Shown piece by piece: positions 17,946 through 27,472 of a DNA stretch of 64,000 bases. This DNA is from PALSA-693 sp963834725. Lineage in GTDB: Bacteria > Actinomycetota > Acidimicrobiia > Acidimicrobiales > Palsa-688. The notes beneath the pieces were generated by a model. The model saw only the letters and a program-made list of their open reading frames with translations, was not told the DNA's origin and made no database searches. Each line of letters starts with the position of its first letter. The stretch's first letter is position 1. The DNA lies in assembly GCA_963834725.1 (NCBI GenBank), contig CAWICN010000001.1, positions 3,596,001 to 3,660,000 of the forward strand. Reading direction: 5' to 3'. Both the position numbers and the translations under genes were made by a program.

Positions 17946-20483
17946 TCATCTCGAGGCCGACCTGATCTCGATATACCCTTCGCTTCCGTCGATTCTGATC
18001 TCAGACCCGTCTTCGATCAGCGAGGTCGCCCGTTCGACGGCGGTGACGCAGGGCAACCCGTACTCCCGTGAGAGCGATGTTCCGTGGGCGAGCACGCCGC
18101 CCGTCTCGAGAACCAGGCCTCCAATCTTGCCGAATACTGCCGTCCAACCGGGGTCCGTCTGTCGGGTCACCAGGATCTCGCCGTCCTCGACCTTGGGCAG
18201 GTCCTCCACCCGGAAGATCACCCTGGCCCGGCCGACGACCGCACCCGGACTGGCCGCGATTCCCGAGATCGTGGTTCGGCCCGGCCCCGCCGCGCCGGTA
18301 TCCGCCTCGACCGGTGAGTAACCCCTGAGATACTTCGGTGCTTGTGCCATCAGCGTGCGTTCCCAGTCGGCCCTCCGGACGTTGATCCGGGGATCCACCT
18401 CTCGGCGAGTCAGCTCCCCGGCGAAGCAGTCGTCGATCTCCGATGGCCCGAGGAAGAACACGTCCTCGGGTTCTCCCAACATACCTAGTTGACAGAGGCG
18501 CCGGCCCATGCTCAGGTACACGAGACGCTGCGCGTACCACAATCGGTCGAAATAGAACCGGTGGTCGTTGCGGATGCCCATGTAGATCTCGTTGTAGTGC
18601 ATCAGAAACTGGAGGACGGCATAGCGGAGGGGATGGAGCCGGCTCTTCCGGAGCAGATCCCGCTGGCACCTCCGGCGCACCTGGGCCTGCTTCCTGTTCT
18701 GCTCCTCGGGACTGCCGACGTTACTCGTCAGATAAGTACGAACCAGCCCGAGCAGCAGGTCCGGATTATCCCCCCAGCGGGGATAGCCAATGTCCTTGTA
18801 TGCCGCGCCCCGATGGCGATGGGCATAGAGGAACCGCACGAATCCTGTCCGAAACTGCTCGAGGTCGTGGTTGTGCTCGCTCTCAAGAGCGGACCAGTCG
18901 GTCTGGGTGACCCTCCGGACCGCCTCGGGGCCGGCTGCCTTCACGAGCTGAGCCAGCCGCCAGATCTCCTGTGCTTCAGCCACCGTCTCGCTGTTGTCGA
19001 GTCCTGAGCTCACCTCCGCGTACAGGACGTCGCCCTTCCCGAACCAGCACTCGAGGAGGCCCGTGAGCAGGAAGGTCAGGTCGCAGGAGTGCCACAGGAC
19101 TCCGATCGCACAGGGACCGCCAACCCGGGCCGCCTCAGGTAACACCTCAGTCGCGAGATGGGCCCGGAGCGACTCAAGGCTCAAACCATCCAGATCGGTG
19201 TCAAACCAGGTGTCACTCCGCTCAATGAGCGGACCCCACATTGTGGGCAGATACTTGTAGTTCCGAAAGAGGGACGACACCTCCCGGTTCTGAGTCTCGA
19301 GGCGCCAATGCCGGCGCAGCCGTCCCTGCCAGCGCCACGGCGCCTGTTGCACCTCGGCGCGCATCGAGGGCGGAAAGAAGTTCAGTATGCCTGGCACCCG
19401 GGCAATACGGGGGTGGTACTCATACACCCGCTTCAGAACGCCCACGTGCGCGTAGGCCGCGGCCTGGAAATACTTGGCGCAGGCGTCCGGGAGCGGAAGG
19501 GTATCGCCGTGCATGGGCAGGTAGGTGCCGAACCATCCGGCCGAACGTCCGGCCGGATTGCGAACCCCGTAGTTGCAGGGACTTTCGGGCGAGGTCCAGA
19601 CCTCATCGCCGTACCCCCGCGTCCACACCTGCTGAGGATCCTCGCCCCCCTCCGGCGATGCCCTCCACGGCTCCAGGAACCGGTCGTAGAACACGGTGGC
19701 GATCGTGGTGATCGGCCGGGCCTGGAGCGCCACGAACTGGTCGCCATCGATGGTCCACTCCACATCCTGGGGAAAGCCCCTGGTGTCGGCGATCTCGACC
19801 GACTTTCGCCACACCAGCTCGACCACCCGGTCCGGCAATCGGGCCTCAGCATCCACCGACACCCGTCCCAGCACCTGGCCGGTGGCCCGCGAGACAGTAA
19901 TCTCCTCCGGATTTACCTTCCCCTCCATGAGGTCGTCGCCGAGACCCTGAACCGCATTGATCACCACCTCGGACAGGGCCAGCGTCACCGGGTTGGCCGT
20001 AAACGAGACGCCTGACCAGGCGCCCGTCACCAGCTGCTGGACGACCACGCCCATGCCCCCCTCCGCACCACTGTCGCCCTGCCTCCATTCCAGCCGGTAC
20101 CGGGCCGCAGCCGGATTATCGTAGGAGTCCCAGCACACTCTGAGAGAGGCAAGGACCTCCTCGAACCCCCGGACCCCTAGGGCGGTGTGATACAGACCGG
20201 CGAACGACCGCTCCCCCGAATCCTCCCCGATCGCGGAGGAGCGCACAGCCAGTGCGACGCCATCACCCCCGATCTCCTCGTACGCCTCGCGCAACTCGGC
20301 CAGGAAGCTCTCGGTGAAGTCACGCCCGGCCATCGCCCTATGCGCACGGGCGGAGACAACGAAGAACTTCGGGACAGCGAAACCTTCACCGACCAGTTCG
20401 CCGAGGGAAGTTCCCTTCCCTCCGGCCTCCGCACCGCATTCGGCCGCCTCGGACGCTGAAAGAACGTGTCGTTGGTCAGTCAT
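17946..20483 (-). CDS. PEP-utilizing phosphotransferase (PEP synthase/rifampin phosphotransferase-like)
   Basis: 845 residues in the order ATP-grasp, middle domain, swivelling His domain, as in rifampin phosphotransferases. The ATP-grasp half shows GGKGTSLGEL, the intact AVRSSAIGEDSGERSFAG, SGVSFTANP and VEWTIDGDQFVALQARPIT. The C-terminal phosphohistidine region reads TGGVLAHGTSLSREYGLPCV. Such enzymes move the beta-phosphate of ATP through the His to a small-molecule hydroxyl or carboxyl. ATG 20483 has AGGGAAG nearby. It lies 60 nt downstream of a binding-lipoprotein gene and upstream of the transporter genes, so it probably phosphorylates the imported compound. A paralogue with a degenerate ATP-grasp is at 24892-27471. 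Confidence 0.88.
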   Translation of the reverse strand: MTDQRHVLSASEAAECGAEAGGKGTSLGELVGEGFAVPKFFVVSARAHRAMAGRDFTESFLAELREAYEEIGGDGVALAVRSSAIGEDSGERSFAGLYHTALGVRGFEEVLASLRVCWDSYDNPAAARYRLEWRQGDSGAEGGMGVVVQQLVTGAWSGVSFTANPVTLALSEVVINAVQGLGDDLMEGKVNPEEITVSRATGQVLGRVSVDAEARLPDRVVELVWRKSVEIADTRGFPQDVEWTIDGDQFVALQARPITTIATVFYDRFLEPWRASPEGGEDPQQVWTRGYGDEVWTSPESPCNYGVRNPAGRSAGWFGTYLPMHGDTLPLPDACAKYFQAAAYAHVGVLKRVYEYHPRIARVPGILNFFPPSMRAEVQQAPWRWQGRLRRHWRLETQNREVSSLFRNYKYLPTMWGPLIERSDTWFDTDLDGLSLESLRAHLATEVLPEAARVGGPCAIGVLWHSCDLTFLLTGLLECWFGKGDVLYAEVSSGLDNSETVAEAQEIWRLAQLVKAAGPEAVRRVTQTDWSALESEHNHDLEQFRTGFVRFLYAHRHRGAAYKDIGYPRWGDNPDLLLGLVRTYLTSNVGSPEEQNRKQAQVRRRCQRDLLRKSRLHPLRYAVLQFLMHYNEIYMGIRNDHRFYFDRLWYAQRLVYLSMGRRLCQLGMLGEPEDVFFLGPSEIDDCFAGELTRREVDPRINVRRADWERTLMAQAPKYLRGYSPVEADTGAAGPGRTTISGIAASPGAVVGRARVIFRVEDLPKVEDGEILVTRQTDPGWTAVFGKIGGLVLETGGVLAHGTSLSREYGLPCVTAVERATSLIEDGSEIRIDGSEGYIEIRSASR

Positions 20484-20543
20484 CTTCCCTAGTACACCAC
20501 CATGAGAGTAGCGGCAAATTTTGACGGTTATGGCTCGCTGGGC

Positions 20544-22034
20544 CTACTGAAAGTAGGCCGAGAAGAAGCCCGTAAGTGGTTGATAGCTGTCCGCAGGAAA
20601 TCCGTTGGAGGGTGCCGCATGGAACTGCACTACCCGTATCTGGGAGGGCCCGCTCCATTTAGTCGGTGTGAAGTTCAAGTATGGCGTGAATGATGTCTCT
20701 GTGAACTGGCCGAGATGGCCCATAGCCTTAGCCCAACTGGCCCTCGTCAGATCCCTACCGACCTTGTTGGCCGCGGCAGCGAACAACTCTACACCTGTGC
20801 CCACCTGTTGATTGATATAGGCAACATCCTCAGCAGTGAAGCCGAACGTCGTCTCCTGCTTCGTCTGCGGAGGAACATCGTAACCCCCGCCAGTTCCCGC
20901 GATATAGACCTGCTCGGCCTTTGCAGCGAATGGGGAGTTGACGTTCTCTCCCCAAAGCGAAGCGGCGTTTGCCGGTGATGATCCGGTAAAGCGCGAGGTG
21001 ACGCAGATGGCGTTGTTATACGCCTGAGCAGGATACCCCTGCGCAAATGTAATCAACTGCGGCGCACAGCCATCCTCGACGTCAGAATCGAAGTACTGTG
21101 GAAGGAAGTTCTGTTTTACCGCATCGTGAACAAACGCCTGCTTGATGAAGATGGTAGATACAAAGATCACGTCGTTGACGTGGGCCTGTTTGAACTGAAG
21201 AACCGCAGCGGGCATCTGGGCGGTCCCCGAGGTGGTGTCAGCGGCCGACTGGAACACCGATACCGGGTTGATACCCTCGGACTTGAGCTCCGGGATCATG
21301 ACGGAGTTGACGGAGGACGCATTCTGCGTGGTCCCCTGATACATGATCCCGACCCGGCCGGACGAGGTCAGGTAGCTATGTGAGGTCAACGCCTTGACCA
21401 TGTTCTGCAGCATCAAGTCATTGTCGAATTGCTGTAGCCAGAGGTACCCGTTGGCATGCTGGTACACATCTGTGGTCAAGGGATCCCATGAGATCAGCGG
21501 GATTTTATGCTGGATAGCCAGACAGCTCTGACCCGCCTCTGTATCGAACGACAAGAAGGCGACAACGGCGAAAACCTTGTCATCGTCGGCGAGCTTTATA
21601 CATGTTGCGGTCTGGGCAGATGGGCTGTCATACGTGGACGACTCGAACACATCGACCACATGACGGCCGCAGATACCCCCTTGCGAATTTAGGTACTTGG
21701 TCCATGATGATGCGATGTTTTCAATGCGCTTCGTGTACGTGGTCAAAATGCCAGTCTCCACCGACACAAAGCCCAGCTTGATGGTTGTCGGGGTAACTCC
21801 CTGGTCACTGGCCTTGAGCGCACCGCTTGTGCAAGACGACGAGTGCGAGGACGCCGCCGCGGTGCTCGGACTGCCCGTAGTGCTCGTATTGCCCGAACTG
21901 CTCGAGGCAGGATGCTTGCTGCTCCCGCACGCGGTGAGCAGGAGCGCAGCGATTCCGACCCAGCTGATCATCGCGGCGCTGGTCCGCCGGCGGCCAACGT
22001 GCCAACGGTGTGTTCCAGGCATGCGTTTTGTCAC
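20544..22034 (-). CDS. ABC transporter substrate-binding lipoprotein (Liv/LivK type)
   Basis: 496 residues from GTG 22034, chosen for GGAGGG 5 nt upstream. The signal peptide ends in a lipobox (LLLTACGSS), followed by a Ser/Thr-rich linker and a type I periplasmic-binding fold (TIKLGFVSVETGILTTY, then GRVGIMYQGTTQNASS and DVIFVSTIF). It is likely the first gene of a leftward operon: binding protein, PEP-utilizing enzyme, TetR, MFS-LivF, LivHMG. The protein captures a small organic substrate outside the cell; which one cannot be read from sequence. Confidence 0.92.
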   Translation of the reverse strand: MTKRMPGTHRWHVGRRRTSAAMISWVGIAALLLTACGSSKHPASSSSGNTSTTGSPSTAAASSHSSSCTSGALKASDQGVTPTTIKLGFVSVETGILTTYTKRIENIASSWTKYLNSQGGICGRHVVDVFESSTYDSPSAQTATCIKLADDDKVFAVVAFLSFDTEAGQSCLAIQHKIPLISWDPLTTDVYQHANGYLWLQQFDNDLMLQNMVKALTSHSYLTSSGRVGIMYQGTTQNASSVNSVMIPELKSEGINPVSVFQSAADTTSGTAQMPAAVLQFKQAHVNDVIFVSTIFIKQAFVHDAVKQNFLPQYFDSDVEDGCAPQLITFAQGYPAQAYNNAICVTSRFTGSSPANAASLWGENVNSPFAAKAEQVYIAGTGGGYDVPPQTKQETTFGFTAEDVAYINQQVGTGVELFAAAANKVGRDLTRASWAKAMGHLGQFTETSFTPYLNFTPTKWSGPSQIRVVQFHAAPSNGFPADSYQPLTGFFSAYFQ

Positions 22035-22060
22035 GGAACCCTCCCTCTCCGTACATGTTT

Positions 22061-22086
22061 GGACCGCTCGCTAGAGCGCTCGGTCC
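22061..22086. promoter_or_regulatory. 26-bp imperfect palindrome, probable operator
   Basis: GGACCG...CGCT and its mirrored half (AGCG...CGGTCC) form a 26-bp dyad with 10 of 13 positions matching, 27-52 nt upstream of the binding-lipoprotein start. The length fits a TetR-family site. The regulator encoded at 17055-17900 in the same operon is the natural candidate (inference). Confidence 0.55.
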
Positions 22087-22119
22087 GATTCTGAGTCCCC
22101 CCGTGGAACTCGAGAACTA

Positions 22120-22135
22120 CCGACATCGATGTCGG
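22120..22135. promoter_or_regulatory. Perfect 16-bp palindrome in the divergent promoter region
   Basis: CCGACATCGATGTCGG is fully self-complementary and lies in the intergenic region between the leftward transporter operon and the rightward SMP-30 operon. It is a plausible second regulatory site for one or both directions. Confidence 0.45.
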
Positions 22136-22871
22136 GAACGCATTATGTTCGCACCGATCGTGGTCTGTCAAGGTCCGGGCGTGTGTTCGCTGGAGGGTAA
22201 CCACGTCCGGAAAACAGGACCCCCCACACCAACCCGCCCGGGTTTGCTTACCGGCACGAGCCGAGGAATAGCGCCAAGACCCGTGACGCCGTAGAGTTGA
22301 CGGACCGTGGGTCTGGCTGTCGACGATTGGTGTGCCATGACAGGTCTGTGACCAGATCCATCTCTCCCGCGCCGGTCACTTTCGACCCCGGCCGACCCAC
22401 ATGACCCACAAAAGCGGTATCGGGCTGACCCGAGACTCTTCCGGCGCCGCACGGAGGAAGGGTGCTCGCTTCTTCGAGCATGTACTCCCGACAGTGCTGT
22501 CGGAAAACCAGGCCTGCGAAGCGTGGACGGTAGCGATTGGGGTGGGGGAACCGGCCGCGAGTCGTGTATTCACCTTCCTCACGCGTTCCGGACCACGGAC
22601 CCGGGAATAGACCACGGAGGCGGGGAATAGACCACGGATCCCGGGAACAACAGAATGCCTGAAGCCGGGCGCCTCACAGTCCACAGGACTGCATGTTGTT
22701 GATCAGAGGAGTATGAGAGGCGGGGAGCCCGGCCTGTTATCGCTACCGCCCAGCACTTCACGGGAGTTGACAGTAGTGTCGGGCTGGCTTATCCTCCTTG
22801 CTCGGACAGCGGACTGGCGCCATCGGAATCTCTAAGAGTGGCCACGGGCGCCCGGAGGGGAAGGAGCCGGC
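22136..22871. other. Divergent intergenic region without a gene
   Basis: About 740 bases separating the two gene blocks. No open frame has homology-like motifs. A 16-bp direct repeat, GGGAATAGACCACGGA, occurs at 22603-22618 and 22623-22638. AAGGAG before 22872 is the ribosome-binding site of the SMP-30 gene. Promoters for both directions should lie here. Confidence 0.5.
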
Positions 22872-23789
22872 ATGTCGGAGACAACAGAGATCGCCTCGGG
22901 GCTGCTGTTTCCCGAGGGCCCTATCGCGATGCCGGACGGAAGCGTCCTCGTCGTCGAAATCCGCCGCGGAACGTTGACGCGCGTGCTGGCAAATGGGAAG
23001 ACCGAGGTCGTGGCCGACATCGGGGGCGGTCCGAATGGCGCCGCCATCGGTCCCGATGGAGCCGTCTACATAGCCAACAACGGCGGCTTCGTCTGGCGAG
23101 ACAGTCCAGACGGTCTGCACCACCCTACCGGGGAAGCGCCCGACGACTACACGTCGGGGCGAATCGAGCGGGTTGACCTGGCGACCGGCAACGTCACGAT
23201 GCTCTACGACGCGTGTAACGGAGTCCCACTGCGCGGCCCCAACGACCTGGTGTTTGATCGCGACGGGGGCATCTGGTTCACCGACGTGGGAAAGAACCGG
23301 AAGCGTGACCGGGACTACGGAGGGGTGTACTATGCGACCATCGACGGCTCCAAAATCGTCGAGGTGGTCTATCCGCTCGAGACTCCGAATGGCATCGGTA
23401 TTTCCCCTGACGGGAGCACCCTTTATGTCGCGGAGACGATACCCGGCCGTGCCTGGTCTTGGGAAATAACCGGACCAGGGACCGTGGCGTCCAACCCCGC
23501 TACTCACGCGCCGGCTGCGAAACTTCTCGTAGGCCTGCCCGGGCTCCAGTTCTTCGACTCGCTTGCCGTTGAGGCAGATGGCCGGGTCGACATCGCTACC
23601 CTCGTGAACGGAGGAATTACTGTCGTCTCCCCGGACGGCACGACCGAGCACATCTCCATGGATGACTCGACCACGACCAACATCTGCTTTGGTGGCGCGG
23701 ACCTTCGAACGGCCTACATTACCCTGTCCTCCACCGGCCGGCTTATCGCGACGGATTGGCCTCGCCCGGGTCTCCGCCTCGCCTATTAA
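22872..23789 (+). CDS. SMP-30/gluconolactonase/LRE-family protein
   Basis: 305 residues from ATG 22872, with AAGGAG 6 nt before it. Propeller motifs match the paralogue at 3924-4856: LLFPEGPIAMPDGS, GGGPNGAAIGPDG, GPNDLVFDRDGGIWFTD, TPNGIGISPDGSTLYVAE and DSLAVEADGR. The metal ligands Glu, Asn and Asp are all present, so it should be an active lactonase or esterase-like enzyme. It opens the rightward block, followed by a DUF7064-like and a PEP-utilizing gene. Confidence 0.88.
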   Translation: MSETTEIASGLLFPEGPIAMPDGSVLVVEIRRGTLTRVLANGKTEVVADIGGGPNGAAIGPDGAVYIANNGGFVWRDSPDGLHHPTGEAPDDYTSGRIERVDLATGNVTMLYDACNGVPLRGPNDLVFDRDGGIWFTDVGKNRKRDRDYGGVYYATIDGSKIVEVVYPLETPNGIGISPDGSTLYVAETIPGRAWSWEITGPGTVASNPATHAPAAKLLVGLPGLQFFDSLAVEADGRVDIATLVNGGITVVSPDGTTEHISMDDSTTTNICFGGADLRTAYITLSSTGRLIATDWPRPGLRLAY

Positions 23790-23905
23790 GCCGCCGCCTG
23801 GTGCGGCCCCGGTGGTGACGTATCCACCCGACACCGGTAAGCAATGCTCACGCAGCTGACCTTCTTCACCTCTTCTTGTCTCCATATCTCCCAGGAGGAC
23901 ATGAC

Positions 23906-24895
23906 ATGGTTCTAGCCGCCGCCGACGAGTTGCGACACGAAGCCAATGACGACTTTTTCTGGCGCGAAAGCTTATATTTCAACTTCGCTGACGTGGATAA
24001 TGAGATAGGCGCCTGGCTCTACCTGTGGGTGGTGCCCAATCAGGAGATGAAGTCTGGCATGCTCGTCAGCTTCTATCACGGCATCACCGACCGAATGGAT
24101 GCGAACGATGTCGCGATGGACAGTCCCAATCACTTCTACGAAGGCGCATATGGCTCCTGGGTGTATTGTTACAAGCGTAACCTAGCCGAGCTTCTTTCCA
24201 CCAATTTCGATGACGTCGAACTGTGCGGCTACCAGCTGACGCGAAAGGAGCCGTTACAGCTGTACCGGCTCACCTTCGCCGATGACTCGGGCTCCGGCTT
24301 CGAATTCGACGGAACGTTTACGATGCCCCCCTACGACTACGCCGATGGTGCCTACCCCACTCCGACCTGGGTCGCAGCCAATCGATATCACCGCAGCTGG
24401 CTGGTGAAGGGGCGGCTGACCGTGGGCGGATCGACCTATCAGATCGACACGACCGGTGACTCCGACCACTCGTGGGGTCAACGCAACCACACGGAGTTTG
24501 CGAAGCGAACGTTCAAGATGTGGTCCTTCCAGACCAAAGACGGTTCGAGGTCGGTATCAGTCATCGAGCAAGGGGAGGGCTTATACCTGGGATTTATCAA
24601 TAGCGGGGGTGAGCAGCTGAGCGTCAGTAATATCGAGCACTCATCGAGATATACATCGAGCGGTGTTCAGCAGAATGTGGGGTTGGTGATTACCGATACC
24701 GGGGGACGAGTTGTCAGAGCCAGGATGGACAAAATGTTCGCCGCCATCGGCAATGGTCGGCCGGGCGAGACCACGTGGGGCTTCGAGGGTGTCGGGCTGT
24801 ACGAAGTCGACGAGTGGGGACCGTGTTCGGGCATTACCTCGTACTTCTGGCCGCCCGCGATTACGCCCAGTTCGCTCCATGAGGCGCAGGCTTGA
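23906..24895 (+). CDS. DUF7064/AttH-CrtC-like protein, DHSWG motif (type B)
   Basis: About 329 residues from ATG 23906, supported by AGGAGG 7 nt upstream. The N-terminal block WRESLYFNFADVDNEIGAW and GMLVSFYHG, then TGDSDHSWGQRNH, make it the close paralogue of 10525-11532. Conserved Trp/His residues suggest a binding pocket as in CrtC/AttH hydratases, but function is unproven. Its TGA overlaps the TTG start of the PEP-utilizing gene by 4 nt, so the two proteins are translationally coupled and may act together. Confidence 0.7.
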   Translation: MVLAAADELRHEANDDFFWRESLYFNFADVDNEIGAWLYLWVVPNQEMKSGMLVSFYHGITDRMDANDVAMDSPNHFYEGAYGSWVYCYKRNLAELLSTNFDDVELCGYQLTRKEPLQLYRLTFADDSGSGFEFDGTFTMPPYDYADGAYPTPTWVAANRYHRSWLVKGRLTVGGSTYQIDTTGDSDHSWGQRNHTEFAKRTFKMWSFQTKDGSRSVSVIEQGEGLYLGFINSGGEQLSVSNIEHSSRYTSSGVQQNVGLVITDTGGRVVRARMDKMFAAIGNGRPGETTWGFEGVGLYEVDEWGPCSGITSYFWPPAITPSSLHEAQA

Positions 24896-27471
24896 ATCCC
24901 TCAGTCATCTTCCCTGACAACCCCCGGTCGCTCCTTGAGGACATCGCCGGTCGCAAGGGAGCCTTGCTGTCGCGGCTTGTCGTGGCCGGGTTCCCGACCC
25001 CGCCTTTCTTCATTGTGACGACGGAAGCGCCCCGCGGAGCGGGCGGCTGCAACGTCGGAGACGAGCTCCGGGAGGAGATCGCCGCTGCCTTACGCTCTCT
25101 CGAGCTTACTGAGGCCCCGCTCGCGGTTCGCGTCTCGAGCGTGCACCCGGCCGCCGCCGACCACCCTCCTCCTCAAGGACACGGTCCGGTTGTCGAAGTT
25201 CGGGGCGTCGAAGCCGTCACCCGTGCGATCGAGGAGTGCTGGCGCCGCTCTGGATCGACAGAAAGTGATTTCGCGGCGGAGAGTGACGCAGGGCCAGACT
25301 CGGTTCCGGAGTCGTCAGCGCTCGCCGTCCTCGTACAGCGCTTGGTCGAAGGCGAATACGCCGGGACCGTCTGGTATGCAAACCCCACAACCCTGAACCT
25401 ATCCGAGACCCTCATTCACGCCCGCTCTAGCTTTTCGGATGGGACGTCCTACCTCTCCGAGTCTTCCCGAGTAGCGATAACCCTGTCTTCCGATGACGGC
25501 CAGGTGCGATCGGTGGACCCCGATCCCCCGAGTCCAGTGTTGCCGTCTGAGCTCATCGATGCAGTGTGGCACCTGGTCGAGCAGATCAGCCGAGACTTCC
25601 ATTATCCGCATGAGGTTGACTGGATCTGGGGATCTGCGACACTTCACCTGGTCGATGCCCGTCCTATTGCTCCTATCGGAGACGTCTACTACAGCAGGTT
25701 CATCGAACCGTGGCGGGACTCGCCGGATGCACGACCGGATGATCCCAGCAGGCTCTGGAGCCGCGCCTATGCAGACGACATCTGGGCGTCGCCAGTAAGC
25801 CCGCTGTTCTACACCGTACAGAACCTCACTGGATCTTTCACTGGCTACTGGAAGTGGCATCACGACCCTGGCCCCCTTCCACCTGACATCTTCAAATACT
25901 TCCGAGCCAGCGCTTATGTCGATGTGGCAATTCTACGTCGACAGTACGCCTACCATCCACGGCTCGGCCGTGTCGAAGGCATACTGCATTTCTTCCCACG
26001 GTCGATGCAACAGATGGTCAAGGATGATCGCTGGCTCTGGAAGGGCCGGCTTTGGCGTACCGCCCATTTTGAGCTTCAAGATCGCAAGACCCGGTCACTT
26101 TTCGAAAACGATGCCACGCTGCGCGCCCTCTGGCCGTCCTTCCTTCAGCGATCCAACCAATGGTTCAGACTCGACTTGACATCGATGTCGCTCACCGAAC
26201 TCCGGGCGCATCAGGGCGAGGTGGGGGCAGTTACCGCCGCTGTTGGCCCTGCATGCGGGTTCGCAGTGGCATATCACGCGCACGACCTCACGTTCGTACT
26301 TACCGGTCTTCTCGAGAGGTGGTTCGGTGAGGGTGATCGCCTCTACGCGGAAGTCACGTCAGGCTTAGACGACAGTGAGACCGTAAGAGAGGCTGACAGC
26401 CTCTGGCAGTTGGCCCAAGTGCTCAGGGAATGCAGCAGCGATCTGCTTCGCCTCGCTCATGACGGTGAGCTCGCCGCCTTCCGAACGAGCGCAGCCAACG
26501 AGGACGCTGGGCGGGCGTTCATCCGATCCTTTGATCGCTTCTGGGAGGACCACCAGCACCGTGGGGCATCTTACAAGGATCTCATCTACCCCCGCTGGGG
26601 TGACGAGCCCGGCATGCTCCTTGCGGCCGTGGTTGGCTACATGGAGTCAAGCGTCCCACGCCCGACTGAGGCGCACGAGGTCATGCGCCGTCGCCGTCAA
26701 CAAACACAGGCACGCCTCCTCGATCGCTGTCGAGGCGCACACCGATACCGCGAGCCCATACTGAGGGGTCTCTTCCATTACAACGAGATCTACATGAGCC
26801 AGCGCGACAACCATCGGTACTACTTCGACAGAGTCTGGTACCAGCTGAGGCGCATCTACCGTGCCCTCGGTGTCCACCTGTGCGGTGCGGGAACCATCGC
26901 TGCGGCTGATGATGTTTTCTACCTGGGTGCCAACGAGATCGAGAACGCGCTGGCGGGAAAGCTCAGCCCGGTCGAGACCCACGAAAGAGTCCGGGTGAGA
27001 CGGGTCGTTTGGGAGGCAACCCTCCACTCGCAGGCCCCGAAGTTTCTTCGAGGCTACGCTCCCTATGACGATAGGCCGCCCGGGTCTTCCGACGAGACCA
27101 TCCTGCGTGGAATCGGCGCTAGCCCGGGCCAATGTACGGGTCGCGCCCGCATCATCCGTGACGTGAAGGACGTCCACCTGCTCGAAGACGGAGAGGTCCT
27201 CGTCACCCGGCAGACGGATCCGGCCTGGAGCCTGGTCTTTGCACGCATCTCGGGACTTATTCTCGAGACCGGAGGTGTCCTGGCCCACGGCGCCTCCCTC
27301 TGTCGCGAGTACAACATTCCCTGCGTCACCGGAGTCGAGGGGGCCACGATCGGGATACCCGAAAGGTCGATGGTGTCGATAGATGGCGTCACCGGCACCG
27401 TTCAGATCCTCGCAGCAGACCGGGACACGAATACCGCCACAGACGCCGCGATCCGGAACGGAGCTGGCTAG
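24892..27471 (+). CDS. PEP-utilizing enzyme paralogue with an eroded ATP-grasp site
   Basis: 859 residues from the TTG at 24892 (TTGA overlap). It aligns end to end with 17946-20483: GRKGALLSRL, a shared middle region (RAYADDIWASPVSPLFY) and the phosphohistidine loop TGGVLAHGASLCREYNIPCV. However, the ATP-grasp motif RSSAxxED is replaced by AVRVSSVHPAAADHP, the FTANP segment is WYANP, and QARPIT is DARPIA. The catalytic His remains. It may therefore accept phosphate by another route, have changed nucleotide use, or act as a non-catalytic partner of the intact paralogue. Confidence 0.82.
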   Translation: MNPSVIFPDNPRSLLEDIAGRKGALLSRLVVAGFPTPPFFIVTTEAPRGAGGCNVGDELREEIAAALRSLELTEAPLAVRVSSVHPAAADHPPPQGHGPVVEVRGVEAVTRAIEECWRRSGSTESDFAAESDAGPDSVPESSALAVLVQRLVEGEYAGTVWYANPTTLNLSETLIHARSSFSDGTSYLSESSRVAITLSSDDGQVRSVDPDPPSPVLPSELIDAVWHLVEQISRDFHYPHEVDWIWGSATLHLVDARPIAPIGDVYYSRFIEPWRDSPDARPDDPSRLWSRAYADDIWASPVSPLFYTVQNLTGSFTGYWKWHHDPGPLPPDIFKYFRASAYVDVAILRRQYAYHPRLGRVEGILHFFPRSMQQMVKDDRWLWKGRLWRTAHFELQDRKTRSLFENDATLRALWPSFLQRSNQWFRLDLTSMSLTELRAHQGEVGAVTAAVGPACGFAVAYHAHDLTFVLTGLLERWFGEGDRLYAEVTSGLDDSETVREADSLWQLAQVLRECSSDLLRLAHDGELAAFRTSAANEDAGRAFIRSFDRFWEDHQHRGASYKDLIYPRWGDEPGMLLAAVVGYMESSVPRPTEAHEVMRRRRQQTQARLLDRCRGAHRYREPILRGLFHYNEIYMSQRDNHRYYFDRVWYQLRRIYRALGVHLCGAGTIAAADDVFYLGANEIENALAGKLSPVETHERVRVRRVVWEATLHSQAPKFLRGYAPYDDRPPGSSDETILRGIGASPGQCTGRARIIRDVKDVHLLEDGEVLVTRQTDPAWSLVFARISGLILETGGVLAHGASLCREYNIPCVTGVEGATIGIPERSMVSIDGVTGTVQILAADRDTNTATDAAIRNGAG

Positions 27472-27472
27472 A

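Noticed and set aside
22758..23885. Long minus-strand open frame of 375 codons opposite the SMP-30 gene
   Set aside because: It is antisense to a clear SMP-30 gene, has no family motif and arises from GC-rich codon bias.
17946..27471. The PEP-utilizing enzymes as rifampicin resistance (Rph) genes
   Set aside because: Domain order is similar, but two linked paralogues coupled to transporter and DUF7064-like genes point to pathway enzymes. The ATP-grasp of one is also degenerate.
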